From an uncultured Taibaiella sp. (lineage in GTDB: Bacteria; Bacteroidota; Bacteroidia; Chitinophagales; Chitinophagaceae), in NCBI GenBank assembly GCA_946886975.1, contig CAMPJV010000028.1, positions 1 to 14,408 on the forward strand: a stretch of 14,408 nucleotides of DNA, in the 5' to 3' direction. Position 1 is the stretch's first letter; each line of letters starts with the position of its first letter. Under the pieces are notes generated by a model. It made no database searches. It was not told the origin of the DNA and worked only from the letters and a program-made list of their open reading frames with translations. This document shows, one piece after another, positions 11,596 through 14,408 of the stretch. A program made the translations under genes and the position numbers.

Positions 11596-14408
11596 TTAAT
11601 ATTGAGTTACATCTACCGGACGCATTGCTCCAAACCAGCGGAGGACAGTCTCACCTATTCCGTCGGCGCTGACGTGAATCAGGTACATACCGCTGGCTAT
11701 AGGAAGATTCTTTGCATTCCTGATATCCCAATCCACGTATGAAGCATTAGCATTATCCTTTGTAAGCTTTCGAATCAGAGCTCCATCAAGTGAGTAGATG
11801 CTAATTGTCGCCTTAGTAGGGAGGTTAATAATCCTCACCCTGGTGTCCACCCTGTTAGCCTCGTAACCTGCATAAGCATAATATGGGTTAGGCACAACAT
11901 GAATACGATCTAACAATGCTTGTTTGTCATTACCCCATGGATTACCGGCATCTGAAAGCTTCTTCGGAGCAAGGTCATCAGTGCTGAAACTATACCATGG
12001 GTAGCCATTGTTAGTATTGGTACCGTTTGTATCAACCCCAGGAGGGGCATATACAGAATATGGACGGGTCACACGGAACCTGAGCCTCGTTTCTGTTGGA
12101 ATAAGTCCGTCATTCAGAGACAGTAGATTGAATCCTGGATTAACGGTTGGCTTACCTGCCCAGATAAAGGACTGATAGGCATTGTTGGTCTGCGCCCCAC
12201 CGCGTCTGATCAGGCTGTCCAAAGCTTTGCCGCCGTCGTACTTAGTCTTAGAGATATAAACATAGTGCTTACCGCCAAAGATGTTGTTGCCAAACGCATC
12301 CCTCACAACTGAAGTTGGGTTCCAGATCATATCTCGACCGTTATGATTCGACAAATAAGAATCTTCAGAGAAAACTATATTGAGACGTTCACCTGTTTCC
12401 TGGTTGATTGCATAACCTGGGAACAATGAGAAACCCTCGCTGGTTGTAGAATAAACCGGGGCTCCGGACGAATTTATCTCTCCTTCCCATGAAGCATGCT
12501 TTCTCACCATAAATTTATCTCCCCTGTTTTCAGCCAAGGACGGATCATCGCTCATCTCCACAACGACAGCTTTTGTCCATTTGCTCTTATCTGATGTAAA
12601 TACCAGATCAACGCTCATAAGATCAACCAGTGATTTGCTTGAAGTCGCGGAACCTGCACGGGTTATGCCGAAACCGCAGGCTGCACTATCTTCTATGGCG
12701 CCCAGGGCGTATGGTGCCCAGGTTGCTCTTGTGAAGGTATAATTCGGGAACAGACCTTCATAATGCTGGTTGGTATCGAATGTCACGTCGTTGTAGTTGC
12801 AGAAAGGCCCACCATTAGCAAACGTCTCCTCAGTGCTTGCACCGCTCCGGATCCAGTTTTGAGGATCAATACCATCTGCATCGACCACTCCAGCCAACCA
12901 TGCCAGTGCACTGTTCGAGAAAGTAATATCGGAGGTAAGATATCCATTCTTAGGAACTCCTGCATCTGCAGGCCTGCCCACATTCTTTATTGAAATGGAC
13001 AATCCATATTTCTCAATAATTTGTTCATTCAGCACGCCGATGTTCAGTTCACTATAGATCTGTGTTCCGTCATCCTTCACTAGCAGCCACTCAGCATTTT
13101 CGCCCACAAGTTTCTTATAGGGGTCGAAAGTTGTTGCTGGCTCAAAATGACCGCCGGGTTTGTCCAAATCAGGCCGGATATAAAGGTTCCAGCTGCCTGG
13201 CTGTACTTTCACCGGATCAATAACCTGAACTTCTACGGGACCTTGGCCAGCCTTATAGGTAGGCTGTGTTGATTGATAGCCTGTAGCTGCGTCCAGGGCC
13301 TGAGCTTCAGAAGCCTCATCAATTTGTAGATCGTTGCCGCCGTTCCCTATTCCTTCCAGTTTCTTAATTTTAACACCAGCTCCATACCAGGAGTTAATTT
13401 GAGTTCCCACATCATTGCTGAATGGATTTGGCATCGCTGAAAGCACCTCAATTGATCTGCCTCCTGGTCCATGAGCACTCTCGAGATATACCACATCTTG
13501 CGTAATCTCACTCTTTCCCGGATCAAAATTAGTGAAGTTGTTTATTGCATAGGCGATCGCTACAAAGTAATAGCTCCTATAGTTTACAAGGCTCTTGTCT
13601 GTACCGGTAGCGAAGGCATCCTGGGTAATTTCGAAACTATGGCGGATTCCGCTGTCTTTCCCGTCTACCTTGATGACAGGGACATAACACGTATCACAAT
13701 TGCGGATGTCAATATTCTTAACCCAGTTTACCGCTTGAGTAATGCCATTACTTATATCGCTCTGAAACACTTCTATAGCAACGTCGTTATTTACTGCGCC
13801 AGATTCATCAAATATCTGCGCCGGAGTTATCTGATCACTCTTAAGCTGGAACACTCTGTACCCTTCAAATTTGTATAATGAATCCGGGTGCTTCAGGTTT
13901 ACTGCCTTTAACGCCCTCACGCGATACTTTGCAGAATCCGTTTCATACCCAAACTTCTCCAGGAAATTCGTACTAAAGGTTGGATTCGTCAGGTAAAAAA
14001 TAATCCTTTTATCCATCTCGCGTATGGTCATCTGTGGAGCTTCAGGTCCCTCAATAGTCTTAAAGTTATTGTCAAATAGGATTTGTGCCTGATCGTCTGC
14101 AAGTCTGATCTTCCTGAATGAAGTATTTGGACAACCACCCGTACCAGACACCCAAACCGCACCGATAGTTATATCGTTCACTGCCCCGGGCTTAAGTACG
14201 AAAGGCCCTGCTGAGTGGATAAATCTTCGGTCCGCAGGCGGATTCAGGCATTCGCACTCATCCCAGTCACCAGTCTTTTCAGGATCTCCAAAGAAAACAA
14301 ATCGTGTATCAGGCCCGGTACCCAAAGCTGTCGTTTGTACGCCAGGACCCTGATAAGCATTATTAAAGTTCTGACCATTACGCGATGTGCCGGTCATGTA
14401 GTTATATA
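11596..14408 (-). CDS. Large exported protein with T9SS-like C-terminal sorting region (5' part outside window)
   Basis: The frame is open through the right edge, so the N-terminus is missing; at least 936 residues are visible. The first visible Met (14397) is internal, with YNY just before it. The chain is rich in Asn, Gly, Thr and aromatic residues, with few helices, as in surface beta-rich proteins. It includes FIHSAGPFVLKPGAVNDITI near the start of the visible part and a first SAMPNPF motif in the middle. Near the C-terminus HVVPNPYYAYAGYE leads into a FlgD-like beta-sandwich (ATISIYSLDGALIRKL, VDWDIRN, IASGMYLIHVSA), the layout of T9SS type A sorting domains. It ends with WFGAMRPVDVTQY, longer than the usual end of that domain. 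Probably exported through T9SS and attached or released at the surface; the function of the body is unknown. Confidence 0.8.
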   Translation of the reverse strand, partial: YNYMTGTSRNGQNFNNAYQGPGVQTTALGTGPDTRFVFFGDPEKTGDWDECECLNPPADRRFIHSAGPFVLKPGAVNDITIGAVWVSGTGGCPNTSFRKIRLADDQAQILFDNNFKTIEGPEAPQMTIREMDKRIIFYLTNPTFSTNFLEKFGYETDSAKYRVRALKAVNLKHPDSLYKFEGYRVFQLKSDQITPAQIFDESGAVNNDVAIEVFQSDISNGITQAVNWVKNIDIRNCDTCYVPVIKVDGKDSGIRHSFEITQDAFATGTDKSLVNYRSYYFVAIAYAINNFTNFDPGKSEITQDVVYLESAHGPGGRSIEVLSAMPNPFSNDVGTQINSWYGAGVKIKKLEGIGNGGNDLQIDEASEAQALDAATGYQSTQPTYKAGQGPVEVQVIDPVKVQPGSWNLYIRPDLDKPGGHFEPATTFDPYKKLVGENAEWLLVKDDGTQIYSELNIGVLNEQIIEKYGLSISIKNVGRPADAGVPKNGYLTSDITFSNSALAWLAGVVDADGIDPQNWIRSGASTEETFANGGPFCNYNDVTFDTNQHYEGLFPNYTFTRATWAPYALGAIEDSAACGFGITRAGSATSSKSLVDLMSVDLVFTSDKSKWTKAVVVEMSDDPSLAENRGDKFMVRKHASWEGEINSSGAPVYSTTSEGFSLFPGYAINQETGERLNIVFSEDSYLSNHNGRDMIWNPTSVVRDAFGNNIFGGKHYVYISKTKYDGGKALDSLIRRGGAQTNNAYQSFIWAGKPTVNPGFNLLSLNDGLIPTETRLRFRVTRPYSVYAPPGVDTNGTNTNNGYPWYSFSTDDLAPKKLSDAGNPWGNDKQALLDRIHVVPNPYYAYAGYEANRVDTRVRIINLPTKATISIYSLDGALIRKLTKDNANASYVDWDIRNAKNLPIASGMYLIHVSADGIGETVLRWFGAMRPVDVTQY

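Noticed and set aside
13471..13878. Plus-strand open frame antisense to the large exported protein
   Set aside because: The minus-strand frame is open for over 930 codons with sensible protein features; the antisense frame shows none.
1..14408. Mobile element, phage, CRISPR or defence island
   Set aside because: No transposase, integrase, spacer-repeat array, toxin-antitoxin pair or nuclease/effector genes were seen; gene content is core metabolism plus envelope proteins.

Overview
The window looks like chromosomal DNA from a member of the Bacteroidota, most likely Chitinophagaceae or a close relative. Four things point there: a PorV/PorQ-family outer-membrane protein beside a very large exported protein whose C-terminus resembles a type IX secretion (T9SS) sorting domain; an exported lipoprotein with a Bacteroidota-style signal; promoters fitting the TTTG / TAnnTTTG consensus of this phylum; and little sign of Shine-Dalgarno sequences. 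I see no transposase, integrase, phage gene, CRISPR array, tRNA or rRNA. Most of the window is ordinary core genome.

Layout. (1) Positions 1-1182, plus strand: the 3' part of a calcineurin-like metallophosphoesterase whose frame is cut by one TAG codon just before a well-preserved C-terminal tail, then a predicted outer-membrane beta-barrel protein starting one base after the tail. (2) 1178-2322, plus strand: a promoter and gcvT of the glycine cleavage system. (3) 2395-3768, minus strand: a large polytopic membrane protein, possibly GT-C-like. (4) 3994-4704, plus strand: pyrH (UMP kinase), ending in a strong hairpin shared with the convergent VWA-domain gene (4749-5843, minus). (5) 5844-6258: the only gene-free stretch above 300 bp. 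It holds five phased 11-bp tandem repeats with a dyad core. (6) 6259-6783, plus strand: idi (isopentenyl-diphosphate isomerase), converging on a beta-helix lipoprotein gene (6793-8220, minus). (7) 8366-9450, plus strand: a divergent DUF62/SAM-hydrolase-family gene translationally coupled to a small ABM-domain gene. It is driven by a consensus promoter so close to the start that the mRNA is nearly leaderless. (8) 9471-10340, minus strand: greA followed by a HIT-family gene, 3 bp apart. (9) 10424-14408, minus strand: a large T9SS-type exported protein, cut by the window edge, followed by a PorV-like gene. A hairpin lies between them and a strong terminator follows.

The housekeeping genes cover one-carbon metabolism (gcvT), pyrimidine nucleotides (pyrH), isoprenoids (idi) and transcription fidelity (greA). 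The accessory theme is the cell envelope: a beta-barrel, a lipoprotein, a polytopic membrane protein, and a large surface or secreted protein with a PorV-like partner. I found no convincing undescribed multi-gene system. The observations most worth a second look are the in-frame TAG in the phosphoesterase, the phased 11-bp repeat array, and the near-leaderless promoter of the divergent SAM-hydrolase homolog.
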